Shown here in pieces: positions 53,844 to 64,000 of a stretch of DNA of 64,000 bases. This stretch comes from Lepas anatifera (taxonomy: Eukaryota > Arthropoda > Thecostraca > Lepadidae): the NCBI GenBank assembly GCA_034440635.1, contig JAOTON010001041.1, positions 62,001-126,000 of the forward strand. The letters are read 5' to 3'. Numbering within the stretch: position 1 is the first letter of the stretch; each line of letters starts with the position of its first letter. The notes beneath the pieces were generated by a model. It searched no databases, was not told where the DNA came from, and saw only the letters and a program-made list of their open reading frames with translations. The translations under genes and the position numbers were made by a program.

Positions 53844-55671
53844 TAGGGGAAGTGGGGGTCACGGAAAACGTAGCGATGGTGTGAGTTTTCGATGACTTAA
53901 TGAGCTTGTTTTGTTCCTATTTTGGCTGTAGAGATACTTCAGAAATTTATCTACCTCTGTGCAAGCCGCTATGTGTCTGTAATTATTATATCAAAATTTG
54001 TGTAAAGTTTAGAAAAAAGTAGCAAAATTTCATTTCGCCCCACCTAATGGGGTAACATGGTCACCCCATGGGGAACGACGGACAAGGTGAAAAAAGTGAT
54101 CGAACCAGGCCTTGAAGATTTCCATCTGCACCCACCCACTAGGCGACTGTCGACCGCCGCGGGGAAGGGGGCATTTCCTTATTTTTTTCCGTCAAAGGGT
54201 CAAATGGAGTCATGCTTTTTCTGAATTTGTTTAATGACGGAGAATTAAAGTATCAAGAGCTGTCGTGGAGCTGTGCATAGGTTGATCCAGGATCACCGAT
54301 CAGGGGGCGGAGCACCTTGTCGGGGGGGGCGCCATCCGGGTCAGGGGTGGGTGCGCACCCAGGGGGGCTGCGGGCCCCCAAACACTTTTGCTCCAAAGTG
54401 CAACTCCCATCCATGTGGAGCGCCGAAGTCGTCCATCGAAGGGAAGGATGAGCCTTCACCTGACTTTTAGAGGCAGTGCTACACTGACTGCCGCCCCTGC
54501 ACCCAACATGCCGCCCCCACATTGACTTTGCTGCCCTGCACCCACCGCCCACCGGCCCCTAAAAAAATTCACTAGGTCTGTGGAGCAAACAATTCACCGC
54601 TCTCACCCCCCCTCCACAGATGCGAAAATTGACTGCCCTTTGGGTGAACAAGTGCGCCCCCGGAGGCAAAATGCCGCCCCCTCCACTGGCCTGGTGTCAC
54701 TTCTCGTCACCCGCCCTCCCCAAATAATCCTGGGTGCGCGCCTGCTATGGGGTGCCACTTTTGGAACGCCAAACATATCAGGTGGGTGCCAGATCCTCTC
54801 GCAGGGCTAAGAACGCCCCTCCCTCGCTCCTGAGGGGAGGGGTTGGAAGCGACACTTTAGGGGGCCCATCAATCTCTCAGGGGGCACCGTGACATTTCAG
54901 GGGGCGCTGAGGGTCAGGGGCGTAGCCAAGGGGGAGGCGGCACGGACAGCGCCCCCCCTCTGAGGGCCCGAAGGGCCCTCCTGAGGACACGATTCTGTAA
55001 CAAGCAGGGTACTTTTTAGCCATCAGGGCCTTTTTGGCGCTGTCGCAGGGGCCCTTTTCGGGGCGACACCCGCCCCCTGAGCGAAATCCTGGCTACGCCC
55101 CTGCTGAGGGTCGAGGGGTATAGCTGCCCCTGGATGACCCCCAAATTTAATTATGTGTTCTCCAGCATTTCGGGCTCTATTTCCCCCAAACCGTCAGCTC
55201 TTAATTATTTAAGCTTATATTACATAAAATTCAATATGCTATTGTGCAGGGTAACATGGACACCATTGCCATCTTGCCCCACGCGTGGTGTCCGTCTTAC
55301 CCCACTTTGCTCTTCCTAAACAAACTTGGATATGAAGCGGACGCCATTGCGACTACACAGTCAGCGACTGCGGTGAACAAAATGTAACATCTTGAAGAGC
55401 CATATTACGTAATATCAATAAAGTATCTATAGAAACATCCACGTAATGACCGTACGAATTAGATTGTAAAACAGCACATGAGTTGCAGTTTTTACTGTTG
55501 TGAAAATTACATAAAAACAAGAGAGCTTACCGGACCCAACGCTGCTCTGCGTCCGACCTGGGCTAAAAGGAAGGGTATTACATGCTTTTCCCGGCCGTGG
55601 CACTGTTAGTTCGTCCCAAACAGGGGGTGTCCGTCTTACCCACGGTGTCCATGACCCCCCACTTTCCCCTA
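53844..55671. mobile_element. pogo-like non-autonomous element
   Basis: TA at 53844-53845 and 55670-55671 flanks termini GGGGAAGTGGGGGTCACGG and, at the right, the complement of GGGGAAAGTGGGGGGTCATGG. They resemble the termini at 16773 and 18627. Subterminal GGGGTAACATGG...ACCCC words lie near 54050, 55250 and 55630. The interior, including a GC-rich stretch at 54290-54900 and a MITE at 54915-55103, encodes no transposase. Confidence 0.8.
54907..55111. mobile_element. hAT-like MITE, 189 bp
   Basis: Termini CAGGGGCGTAGCCA and TGGCTACGCCCCTG (54915-55103) pair over 14 bp. The 8-bp duplication CTGAGGGT is present at 54907-54914 and 55104-55111. A worn inverted relative lies at 7684-7814. Confidence 0.92.
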
Positions 55672-55704
55672 CCAAGCGCATGCTCGCGCCGTGGATTTTC
55701 GGTA

Positions 55705-55865
55705 GCCTCCGGCACCAGACGGTGTGACCTGACCAGACCTGACTAGCGTTTGGCACCAGACGCTTAACCTCCGGCACCAGACGCTGTGGGCCACCTGAAT
55801 AGCGCTTGGCACCAGACGCTTAACCTCCGGCACCAGACGCTGTGGGCCACCTGACTAGCGTTTGG
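55705..55865. repeat. 56-bp minisatellite, about three units
   Basis: Units start TTAACCTCCGGCACCAGACG and contain GTGGGCCACCTGA and AGCGTTTGGCACCAGACG. CACCAGACG occurs twice per unit, so the 56-bp unit itself looks like a diverged dimer. The first unit is the most diverged. Confidence 0.88.
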
Positions 55866-56266
55866 GCCGCCGCCGGCGCGGCCAGCGGAAGGCCTGCAAA
55901 CGGAGGTCCACCAGGAAATGTGTGGAGTACAGGTAAAGTACAATAGAGAGAACCTGGGGCGGGGCGTGTGGGGGAAGGGTCAGCCCTGGTCCTACAACTT
56001 CTGCCATCACAAAACATTTTCTGACCCAAAAGTAATAATGGCTCAATTTGCAGCATTTGTGGGATCGGCTAAGGTAAAATTTGGCATATATGTTCCTTTG
56101 CAGCTTCTTTGTAGAGGGTACTACAAACCAGCGGCGGCGCCACGGCTTTGCGTCAGAAAAAGTCCGGGCCCCCGAGCTGGTCTAAGGCCCCTCAGATGAA
56201 CTAAGCGACACCTAAGTCTGTCTTTCACAGAGGGAATGTGATTTAGTGTTGGGCCACGCTCTTACC
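55866..56266. other. Non-coding stretch with a possible hAT-like end
   Basis: CAGCGGCGGCGCCACGG at about 56131 resembles hAT-like termini in this window, and GAGCTGGTCT-type words follow, as in the 28-kb composite. I found no matching partner or target duplication. Confidence 0.45.
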
Positions 56267-56359
56267 TTAATAAGCGCAGTGGAGAGGGGTCTGGCGTCAA
56301 CGTGCAGTGGAGGGGTCCTAAAATTCCCCCTGGGATTTCGGAAACCACCCATTTTCTCA

Positions 56360-56890
56360 AAATCAGCATCGGTGGACATTTCATCTTTACCTGGTTTACA
56401 TGGACCTCTAAACTGCGCATGTTACGACCTTGAAACTATGACCACTTAAAGATGTTGGCGCGAACTACAACATGTCTAAAAACCGCTGCAATCCGTCGAG
56501 GGGTTAGTGAGATATTGGTGTTTGAAAAACGGTATCTAAATCGCGTTAGGTGGACCTTTTGATTATTTTTACGACCGATTAGATGGACCAATTTTATGGT
56601 GTTTTAATGAGTATGTGTGGACCATTTTTATGGTGTTTTAATGAGTATGTGTGGACCATTTTTACGAATCTTAGGTGGTTTAGATGGACCTAATTGAGGA
56701 ATCTTGATCAGTTTGAGTGGACACGTTTTTTGTTCTTAAGACGTTTGAGTGGACTCCTCTTTTCGACCTGAAGGACAGTTTCGGTGGACCTAATAGAGGA
56801 CTTATAGTGTTCACAATGGGGTAGTCGTTAGACGTTTGAATGGACTTTTTTACACCTTAAGTCGTTTTGCTGGACACATTTTTTGTTTTA
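56360..56890. repeat. GTGGACC array, left
   Basis: About a dozen words of the form GT(T)TGAGTGGAC or GTGTGGACC, spaced 30-60 bp, nearly all in one orientation. At 56586-56660 a ~38-bp unit (TGGACCATTTTTATGGTG with ATGAGTATGTG) is exactly duplicated. Confidence 0.75.
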
Positions 56891-57630
56891 CTTTGGTTTT
56901 TAGGGGACTAAGTCAGGCGAAGGTCCAGGGTTCGGTCAGGGGGCACCCATTTATACGTCCCTATTGCTTTTGGCCGGTCGCTATAGGCCATCCCAGGGGT
57001 TGGGGGTTGTCCCTGCGCCCTCCCTCTTGGATCTGCGCCTGTAAGTGTAGCAGTGAATACATAGCGGGACAAAATTGAAATATTCTGAAGCTTTTCATGC
57101 CAGGCGAAACATTTCATGCTGATCTTCTTCTGCCCTCCTTGTCGTCAGTGGTGCAGCTGAGCTTCAGCATGAGGGGAGGTACACTACCAATGAGGGGTAC
57201 CCTGGGAAAAAGGTAGTTCTTAGAATGACTTGAAGAAGTGTTCTAGATGGGTCTATAAGCGGGCAGATACAAGCCTCAATCTCATTTGGACACTTTCATC
57301 AGTTGAGGGCACTCAGCATCCAGCTGGGGCACGTGCCTCATATGCATTTTACCTTTACTATTGTGCCTATGATAGATACCTAAAGGAGGAAGCGTCTTTT
57401 ATTCGGAGGCAAACTTACAACGGAGGTACACAGTTGCGTGATACAAGGGCACTTCTGAGCTAAGGGCACATTAAAAAAAACATAGCGAACGTTTCAGTGA
57501 TAGTTGGGTATTTTTATCCGGTGAGGGAATTCAGGAACCACTGGAGGGCACGTGCCCCTTGTGCCCGCTTGCTGCACCCCTGCTTGTCCTCAAAATGATA
57601 GTTGAGCAACAGACAAGCTAGCCAATTGAA

Positions 57631-57894
57631 GGCACCAGCAGGGGCGTCACCGCCGGAGGGGGAGGCAGGGGGCCGGGCCCCCACTTTTGGGCCAAGAATT
57701 TCCTGATCTCAGTCAAAATGGGAGGAAATCGGACATTTTTATAACCAGCCGGTGCGGGAGGCAACGAGGAGCCCGAATTCAAAGAGTTTTTGGCCCTGGC
57801 GTGGACAGTTTTTTATCAGCATCACGTTGAAGTTGCTGGCTGGCCGACTGCCCCCCCACGCTTTTTTGGCGGTGGCGACGCTCCTGGGCACCAG
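57631..57894 (+). mobile_element. 248-bp hAT-like MITE, copy 1
   Basis: Element 57639-57886 starts CAGGGGCGTCACCGCC and ends GGTGGCGACGCTCCTG. Perfect 8-bp duplication GGCACCAG (57631-57638 and 57887-57894). A conserved core contains ATAACCAGCCGGTGCGGGAG and a GTTGAAGTTGCTGGCTGGCC segment. Non-coding. Confidence 0.94.
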
Positions 57895-58204
57895 GTATAA
57901 AGTGCAAAGCTTCAGTGAGGTTTCCCAACTTTGTTCTGAAGACGCAATGTTAGTTGGACTATATCCTCAAATCCGAGATGGAATGTTTAGTACAAATAAC
58001 GACTATATAGATACTTGCACGCAGCCATTCTTCAGAGTTATGGCGACGATATTGGTTTCAAAAATATCACAGCACATTATATGATTGCCCACAGGAAATT
58101 GATATCGGCCATCATATGAACGAATGCGACCATTTTTGCAACAAACTATGTCGAGATTTTTCTCACAAACCGATACCTTCGTTTACCGATTTCCTTTGTG
58201 CTGT
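57895..58204. other. Non-coding stretch inside the 5.9-kb element
   Basis: No gene or repeat was found. Confidence 0.4.
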
Positions 58205-58392
58205 TGGAAAAATAACGGTTGCGGTATAGCGACACACCAACTGCTAAGATCATACGGCGTCGCAGACTCCAACCTTGTTCGGAGGACTTGGGATTTTCAG
58301 GTCAACTTATTGAGAGGCCCTGCTGAGATTTTAATCCGGAATAACTGGCTCAGTAGACGAGTGCGCTGTCCACTGCTCCACCCTGTCGTATG
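58205..58392 (-). mobile_element. SINE copy, worn
   Basis: Aligns with the SINE at 17809-17992: the body GCGACACACCAACTGCTAAG, then a GATCATACGGCGTCGCAGAC-like stretch, and the head with GGCTCAGTAGACGAGTGCGC on the plus strand. The B box is mutated (ATTTTAATCC). No clean target duplication. Confidence 0.8.
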
Positions 58393-59176
58393 AAAAACGT
58401 CTTAAAATAAACCCTGAGCATGGCCGTCTAAAGCGGGGGACGCGTCCGACCCGACCTGCAAATCAGGGAGGTCATCTCAAGTTTTCGGGACTTGACTTGT
58501 AGTTTTGTTTTACATTTTCCCTATTATCTTCCGTAAATTACATAAATCCTTTTACATTACCTTACCTTACAAATAGTCGGGATTTTGAGGCAACTCCATC
58601 CACACAATTTTACATGGTATTGGTAAGGTGAACCAAGCAGTAGCACATTTCCACATCTATAGGCTGGAACAAGTAAGTTTTTTTGGATGAGCTGGGGAAA
58701 GAAAATGGCTTCTTCGATTTTCTCAACCTGAAGGCGAGGCAGATTGTGCGGTAGATTATGGACAAGCGCGATTCATTGTATTAAAGTTTGTCAACTTTTG
58801 ACTTCTGCCTTTCATAGGAAGAAATAAGTGAAAATAAAATGGCAAATAATTTTCAATTCACTCCTCGTCGGCTGGTTTTTACGAGATGAGGTGCACTTTT
58901 CGTTTCATATTAACCATGGTCGCAGCCACAAACCCGTTATTTTTATGCATCAATATGAGGCCGTGAATGCTCCGAATACACTCTAGGTAAAAAAGGACAT
59001 TTGACTATACGAGCCTGACAGTACTTGTATGTATTGGGAAGTGAAATACTTCTAATTTATTCTTAAACCCAAATTACCTCAGACCCCTAGAAGAAACGCA
59101 CAGCTAGTTGCAATTAGGAACCTGTATGTAGTATGAGTGGCGCAGTTCAGTTGGCGTTTCTTCTAGACGAACTTGT
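58393..59176. other. Non-coding stretch
   Basis: No gene or repeat was recognised. Confidence 0.45.
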
Positions 59177-60031
59177 TTAATACACGCTGTGGAGGGGATC
59201 CTAAAGTGCCTCCCCACCTGTTTTTCCGGGGTGGCCGAACAACCGTTGGCCGCCAGAAAGCAGAACTCGGCCACATATGAGAGAATTAATGAGCGCGTCT
59301 AATCGTGCATTCATTTTGAAAATCGACCGAAAACGTTTTCTTATAGGCTTTCGAAGTCAGATTATATTTTGAGATCGCCATGATGGCGCGGCCACAGTAG
59401 TTAGTCTGCGTTTCATGCTGAGTGGTGACGTCATAAGGCAATACAATTAGGTCATATGCTAAGGTTATTCTACATGAAAGTCAAGGTCAAGGTAATTTGA
59501 CCTATTCAAGGCCATTGATTCCAGTGCTCCCAGTCAAATAATGGCATCGCACATTATGAAGTATGACGTCATAGCAAAGGTCACCCTGCGTCAAGTTCAA
59601 GGTCACAGGTCAAGTTCAAAGGTCATGGGTCAAGGTCAAACACTTTTTCCTGTCAATTGGAGGTCATATTGGCAGTTACATTGTATATTACAGGAATATG
59701 CTGTGTTCTGACGTCATAGGTTAATGATCTTGAATAACCTTGGCCTCTAAATATGAGATCAACTCGTACAGGCCCTTCCTTTCACACCCTAAGCCCGTTT
59801 ATAGCGTATTTGTGACTTGCTTTCGCAAAATCCCGGCATTTCCCGGTAGGTCTCCAGCACGGCCAAATTTTGATATGACCTTGAAGATATTGACCTAGGT
59901 CGATGAAACTTGGGCATAATGTAGATCACCACCAACCCCACCAACTCCGACACGTGAGTTATTCTACCCCTCTTCGTTTCCGAGATTTCAGGGGGGCCTT
60001 TAGGACCCCCACCCTCCACTGCGCATGTTAA
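59177..60031 (+). mobile_element. TTAA-family element, type B, complete
   Basis: TTAA at 59177-59180 and 60028-60031 bounds 847 bp that align with 30226-31143 throughout. The left terminus is TACACGCTGTGGAGGGG, with a second stem CCACC...GGTGG near 59214. The right hairpin at 59991-60010 has one mismatch. The right terminus is CCTCCACTGCGCATG and is not doubled here. AGGTCA repeats lie at 59480-59500 and 59590-59640. Confidence 0.9.
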
Positions 60032-60059
60032 AATTGGCAAAAATAGGCCCATCATCATC

Positions 60060-60830
60060 ATGATTTGTATCAAGGTAAAAGGACTTGGGCCAAGGTCATG
60101 GTTAAGATGATATATTAACGCTATATGATTCGGATATATGGTAGGGTCACCTCAAGTGATGGTCAAAGTCAAAGGTAACTGACAGGGGTCGCCACGGGGG
60201 GGGTGGGGGGGAAGGCCGGCCTCTCACTTTTGGGCCAACAATGTCCTTATCTCTGTCAAAATAGGATGATACCGTAAATTTTTATAACCAGCCGGTGCGG
60301 GAGGCAACGAGGAGCCTAAATCCGAAGAGTTTTTGGTCCTAGCGTGGGCAATTTCTTGTCAGTATCAGGTTGAAGTTGCTGGCTGGCCGGCTGTGGCCCC
60401 CCCCACCTTTTTGGCGGTTGGGACGCAACTGGTAACTGACCACGCCATTATTAGCCACAATGCAAGTCAAAGTTCATATTACGGGAAATATTACATTTTG
60501 TGACGTCATAGGCCAAAGACCTTCAATAATATTGGCCCCAAATTTTCTTGAAACGTGGCTTTGCACCCTCTTATCATGACCAAAGTCTGCTTTTAGTGAT
60601 TTTGTCTTGGTTTTGCACGACAAAGGCATGTTGTAATAGGTTTCCAGCACGGGCCAGACTTGACCTTTATTTCCTCTATTGACATGGAAGATATCTACCA
60701 AGGTCAATAAACCTAGGTATGGATGTAGATCACCAAAGCCCCACCAACTCCCATACACTCAACCTTGGTTTTTTTCAAAATCTCTAGGGGAGCACTTCGG
60801 ACTCTCCCCTCTACTGTGCGTTTCATATGT
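60060..60830 (+). mobile_element. TTAA-family type B fragment, right half
   Basis: Segments 60060-60174 and 60440-60830 align with the right half of the neighbouring element (TTTCCAGCACGGGCCAGACT, GATGTAGATCACCAAAGCC) and end in a worn CCCCTCTACTGTGCG. MITE copy 2 splits it. Confidence 0.7.
60175..60439 (+). mobile_element. 248-bp hAT-like MITE, copy 2
   Basis: Element 60183-60431 with perfect 8-bp duplication GTAACTGA (60175-60182 and 60432-60439). The core ATAACCAGCCGGTGCGGGAG is identical to copies 1 and 3. The right terminus has mutated to GACGCAACTG. Confidence 0.93.
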
Positions 60831-61225
60831 TTTGCTTGCCAAAAATGACGCCATCTGGTTCGGATGGCGCCCCCCAGAAAGGTGCCCCCACTCCACCCCC
60901 GGCAAGGTGCCACTCCCCCTCTCCGATCGGCAATCTTGGATCTGCCTATGATCCGGCCCCCGGGACCCCCCGGTGCGAGCCCCTGCCTACCTAGAGCTAG
61001 GGACGGATCCAAGGGGGAGGGGCAAAGTGGGCGGCCGTCCCCTTAAGCCTGAGTGCCGCCCCACTGAGGACGAAATACCGACCCAAAGGTTATCAGCTCC
61101 CACCCCCTCCCAGGATGCAACAATTTGCCGCCCTTTGGGTGAAAAGTGCACCCTTCGAGTGGCAAAGTGTCGCCCCCTGAAGCTTCGCCCCCCCCATTTA
61201 TCGAAATCATAGATCATAGTCACTG
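60831..61225. other. GC-rich non-coding stretch
   Basis: C-rich and G-rich runs. GGATCCAAGGGGGAGGGGC near 61014 and its rough complement near 60935 resemble worn hAT-like termini, similar to words near 57030 and 54920. No gene. Confidence 0.45.
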
Positions 61226-61486
61226 CCTATAGCCAGGGGCGTCACTACTGGGGGGTAAGGACGGGGGCTTTCCCCCACTTTTAGGCCAGCAATTTCCTTA
61301 TCTCAGTTAAAATAGTAGGGAATCGAACATTTATAACCAGCCGGTGCGGGAGGCAGCAAGGAGCCCAAATCCGAAGAGTTCTTGGTCCCAGCGTGGACAG
61401 TTTCTTGTCAGTATCAGGTTGAAGTTGCTGGCTGGCCGGCTGCCCCCCCTCGACTTTTTGACGGCGACGACGCTCTTGCCTATAGC
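61226..61486 (+). mobile_element. 248-bp hAT-like MITE, copy 3
   Basis: Element 61234-61478 starts CAGGGGCGTCACTACTGG and ends GACGACGCTCTTG. Perfect 8-bp duplication CCTATAGC (61226-61233 and 61479-61486). Confidence 0.94.
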
Positions 61487-61739
61487 TATGCTCCAACAGT
61501 TCTGCACAATCTCGGAAAAAATCAGCCAGCCCTTATTGTCGCTATGCATGCATGCACATCACTAACATATTTTCTTTCCTTGCGGGTCATCCTTTTCGGT
61601 CCCATTGCGACTTGACAGCGTGAATTAGCACCTGCAATGCTCCAATCAAGTGTACAACGTGTGGCACAATGAATTTGGCGCGCAACGCCTGATGACAACA
61701 AACTCATTGCGCATGCGCGGACCGGCCAGATCACTAAAA

Positions 61740-62260
61740 TACGTTTAGGGGGACCTAAGTGACATTTTTTCAGTATACGTGGACCAGCTGAGAATCTGCT
61801 GCAGAGCGTAGCACACCACGAAGTTGCTGGGCGCCCATGCCGATAAGGAATAAACTGCGCATGCGCAAGCAAGGTGGTTTTGATTTCAGTTAAAAATTTT
61901 CAGCGAAGGGGGACATCATTCGGTATCTTTTAGGGCATAGGTGGACCAACTTGGAATTTTCCCTCAGCATAGGTGGACCTTCACATCAGCTGACCAGGCA
62001 GCAGCTGACTGCATTCCTATGGTGTTGCCATCTGTGTCAAAACTTGGTACTACAAACCGTAAAAAAATTATTAACGGTTTCTAAGATCGTTTAGGTGGAC
62101 CAATTTTTCGGGTCCACCGATGCTAGGACTCCGGCTCCCGATCTTTTGTCCCCAGAAACGGCAAGAGACGAATTTAGTTTAAGTGGACCTGGGAGGTCCA
62201 CCGATGCTGACAGGTCCACCGAACGCCAGAAAAGATACTCAAATTGTCCACCGATGCCGA
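61740..62260. repeat. GTGGACC array, right
   Basis: GTGGACC words near 61790, 61950, 61970, 62095 and 62184, mixed with the reverse form GGTCCACCGATGC near 62113, 62193, 62213 and 62248. Orientation switches toward the outer end, unlike the left array. Confidence 0.75.
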
Positions 62261-62560
62261 GTTTAGGAAACCAAGAGGTTTAGAAAACCACCCGTTGGGG
62301 GGAGGGTGCGTCAGAGCGATGTTGATCTACGTTATAGCTAAGTTTTATTGACCTCGATCAGTATCATCAAGGTCAAACGAGGTCCTAAAGGTCACATATG
62401 GGCCGTACTGGAGGCCTATTGAGAAGTGCCACAATTATGCAGAAAAAGCCGGGAACACACTGAAAGTGGACTAAGGTCGTAGCAGAAAGGTCTCACATGA
62501 TTATTTTGAAAGTTTGAGGTCAGGTTCATTCAAGGTCCCTGACCTATGATTAACATGACA

Positions 62561-63999
62561 TACTCCCAATAATATAGGAGAGAGCGTCCTGATTGTGCAC
62601 CCCTGCCTAATTGCGCCACTCGCTGTATCTCCCTTACCGCTGGTGTGATAGTCACAAAAATATTTTCATCGCAATTGGCAGTGCTAGATTTAACTGGCAT
62701 GGTTCTTTTCCTATACGAGAATTGATTGAAGTCATTGTGTCAATTGTTTGAAAAATTAGATTAGTTCCCTTAACATATTTGGCATGAAGAAATCATGTGT
62801 TTCTGCTCTTCATTACTCAAGGACCCTAGCGTGGGGTATTTTATCGTACTTTAGGAACATTTCGCTTTGTTTTGTGCATTCGCGCTGCTTTTTGTAGCGT
62901 TAATGCTTTATAGTGCCAATTTTTTGATCAGATGAGCATAAGTCCTATTGGTGCCTCTGCTGCAGCCCCAAATGTGCCAGGGTGGCGCATTTGGAACACC
63001 GATCAGTTTTGGATGTGTTACGATCGAGCGAGTTGTTGCGCTCATACAGTGAGGGCATTCCAAAACAAATCGACCAAGCGATAACACCCTACAACTCAGA
63101 TTTTGGTGACCATTTCTCACCGAGGTTGTTCAGGGCGCCAATTAACGTGGTTATATATGTAAAATATATATTTTTAAATAAAATTTGTCAAAGCCGTTCC
63201 CAGTTTGGTTTGTGGAGTCGGAGTCTCACTGAGGTCATCAAGTGACTTGTCACGGAGACCCCGACCAGCTTCGTCCGTCCAGTGGTTTTCGGGTTATAGC
63301 CTCAGGCTGTTTTTGGACCCGATGAAATGAGACTAACCATGATATCTATATGAATTATAGATCCCTGGAATATTTAAGGCCTAAATAAAAACATTGCTGG
63401 TGTCTAGGTGTAAAATTTGCTTTAAGTGATCAATTTTACTGGTGACCTAGGGTCAGGTCACGTGATTCGATAATGGTGCCATTAAAAAGTGATATTTTAT
63501 TTTGCTCAAAAATTGCATTCGGGGTGTTGGCGTTCCGTAGTGAAAAATTGGAAACAGGTTTTTCTCCAAGCTGTTTAAGGTAATTTTGAAATAAGTTATG
63601 CAAGTGCATCGTGATCAAGTATTGTATTGTATCCGTCCTAGCATCCCTCAATGGGCCTCTTATGGGAAGTATATTTTCAGGGATGACTTAAAAAATACAA
63701 TAACGCATAATCTAACTCATAATATAACACAAATAATAACATCCTATGGTTTCATACGGTATTTATAGACATTGGCCGAATTTTAGTGTCTTTATTTTTT
63801 GCACACAAAAACACCCCAGCAGCGCCGATCAGACTGAAGCCCCCTGGTTTGAACAAAATATCCACCCCCTTTATTGGGACCTGGGGTATGGGGCCTGTAA
63901 GCATCTACATGGTAGGTATAAGCCACCTTTGCCTTTGTGGGGGTGGCAGGTAAAAAAGAACCGCCCTCCACCCTCTAACTGGAAAACTAATAGGAGCCA
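62561..63999. other. Non-coding stretch to window end
   Basis: No gene. GGTGACCTAGGGTCAGGTCACG near 63441 looks like TTAA-element interior. AAGCCACCTTTGCC...GGGGGTGGC near 63921 resembles the linker of a type A right end, so another element may run off the window edge. Confidence 0.5.
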
Positions 64000-64000
64000 A

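Larger units (their letters stand above)
56340..62273. mobile_element. 5.9-kb element with GTGGACC arrays
   Basis: It is inserted in the TTAA element with a candidate 8-bp duplication GGAAACCA (56340-56347 and 62266-62273). Near each edge lies CATCGGTGGACA or its complement (about 56367 and 62246), an imperfect inverted terminus. Both ends carry arrays of GTGGACC words. No transposase is recognisable. It holds three copies of a 248-bp MITE, a SINE, a complete TTAA element and a TTAA fragment, so its own sequence is much shorter than 5.9 kb. Confidence 0.65.
56267..62560 (-). mobile_element. TTAA-family type B element, split by a 5.9-kb insertion
   Basis: TTAA at 56267-56270 is followed by the inverted doubled right terminus (GCGCAGTGGAGAGGGG, a GTCTGGCGTCAAC spacer, GTGCAGTGGAGGGG), then GATTTCGGAAACCA. 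The reading picks up at about 62266 with GGAAACCAAGAGG, and GATGTTGATCTACG and TCAAGGTCAAACGAGGTC follow, matching the inverse of 30940-31060. The far end is not recognised before about 62560. Confidence 0.7.

Overview
The window looks like animal nuclear DNA made almost entirely of transposable elements. It has long non-coding stretches, several classes of eukaryotic transposon, tRNA-derived SINEs and microsatellites. There are no operons or bacterial-type signals. The mix of a Ty3/Gypsy LTR element, I-group LINEs with RNase H, an L1/Tx1-like LINE, pogo-like and hAT-like DNA elements and TTAA-flanked elements suits an invertebrate, perhaps an arthropod, but the sequence does not settle the host. 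I found no host protein gene. Every recognisable coding region belongs to a mobile element, and all but one are broken.

Layout. 1-6.4 kb: a decayed Gypsy element with both LTRs and a 5-bp target duplication. 6.7-11.4 kb: two inverted copies of a ~540-bp repeat around a TTAA element that carries a near 1-kb palindrome. 12-18.7 kb: a 982-bp hAT-like element, fragments of TTAA elements, and a pogo-like element whose transposase is broken by a TTAA-element end and a SINE. 21-28 kb: a TTAA element and a 2.3-kb tandem duplication carrying a hAT-like MITE and a TTAA element. 28.06-35.74 kb: a 7.7-kb hAT-like composite holding a TTAA element and a 5'-truncated I-group LINE. 36.9-53.3 kb: a TTAA element split by a full-length I-group LINE, which is itself split by a 1.9-kb hAT-like element and a 7-kb L1/Tx1-like LINE. 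53.8-55.7 kb: a second pogo-like element with a MITE inside. 56.3-62.5 kb: a TTAA element split by a 5.9-kb element with GTGGACC arrays, which holds three copies of one MITE, a SINE and another TTAA element.

Relations between parts. Insertion boundaries are set by target-site duplications (TSDs) that I could read directly: 5 bp for Gypsy, 8 bp for the hAT-like elements, TTAA, TA, and 10-14 bp for the LINEs and one SINE. Nesting therefore gives relative ages. Three insertions lie in tandemly duplicated DNA, so the uninterrupted sister copy is an empty site within the same window.

The most unusual signal is the TTAA-bounded family. Its members share an asymmetric layout with a single terminal repeat at one end and a doubled one at the other. 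They have GC-rich hairpins beside the termini whose sequence changes between copies while pairing is kept, and interiors crowded with AGGTCA motifs. I do not recognise this as a described family.
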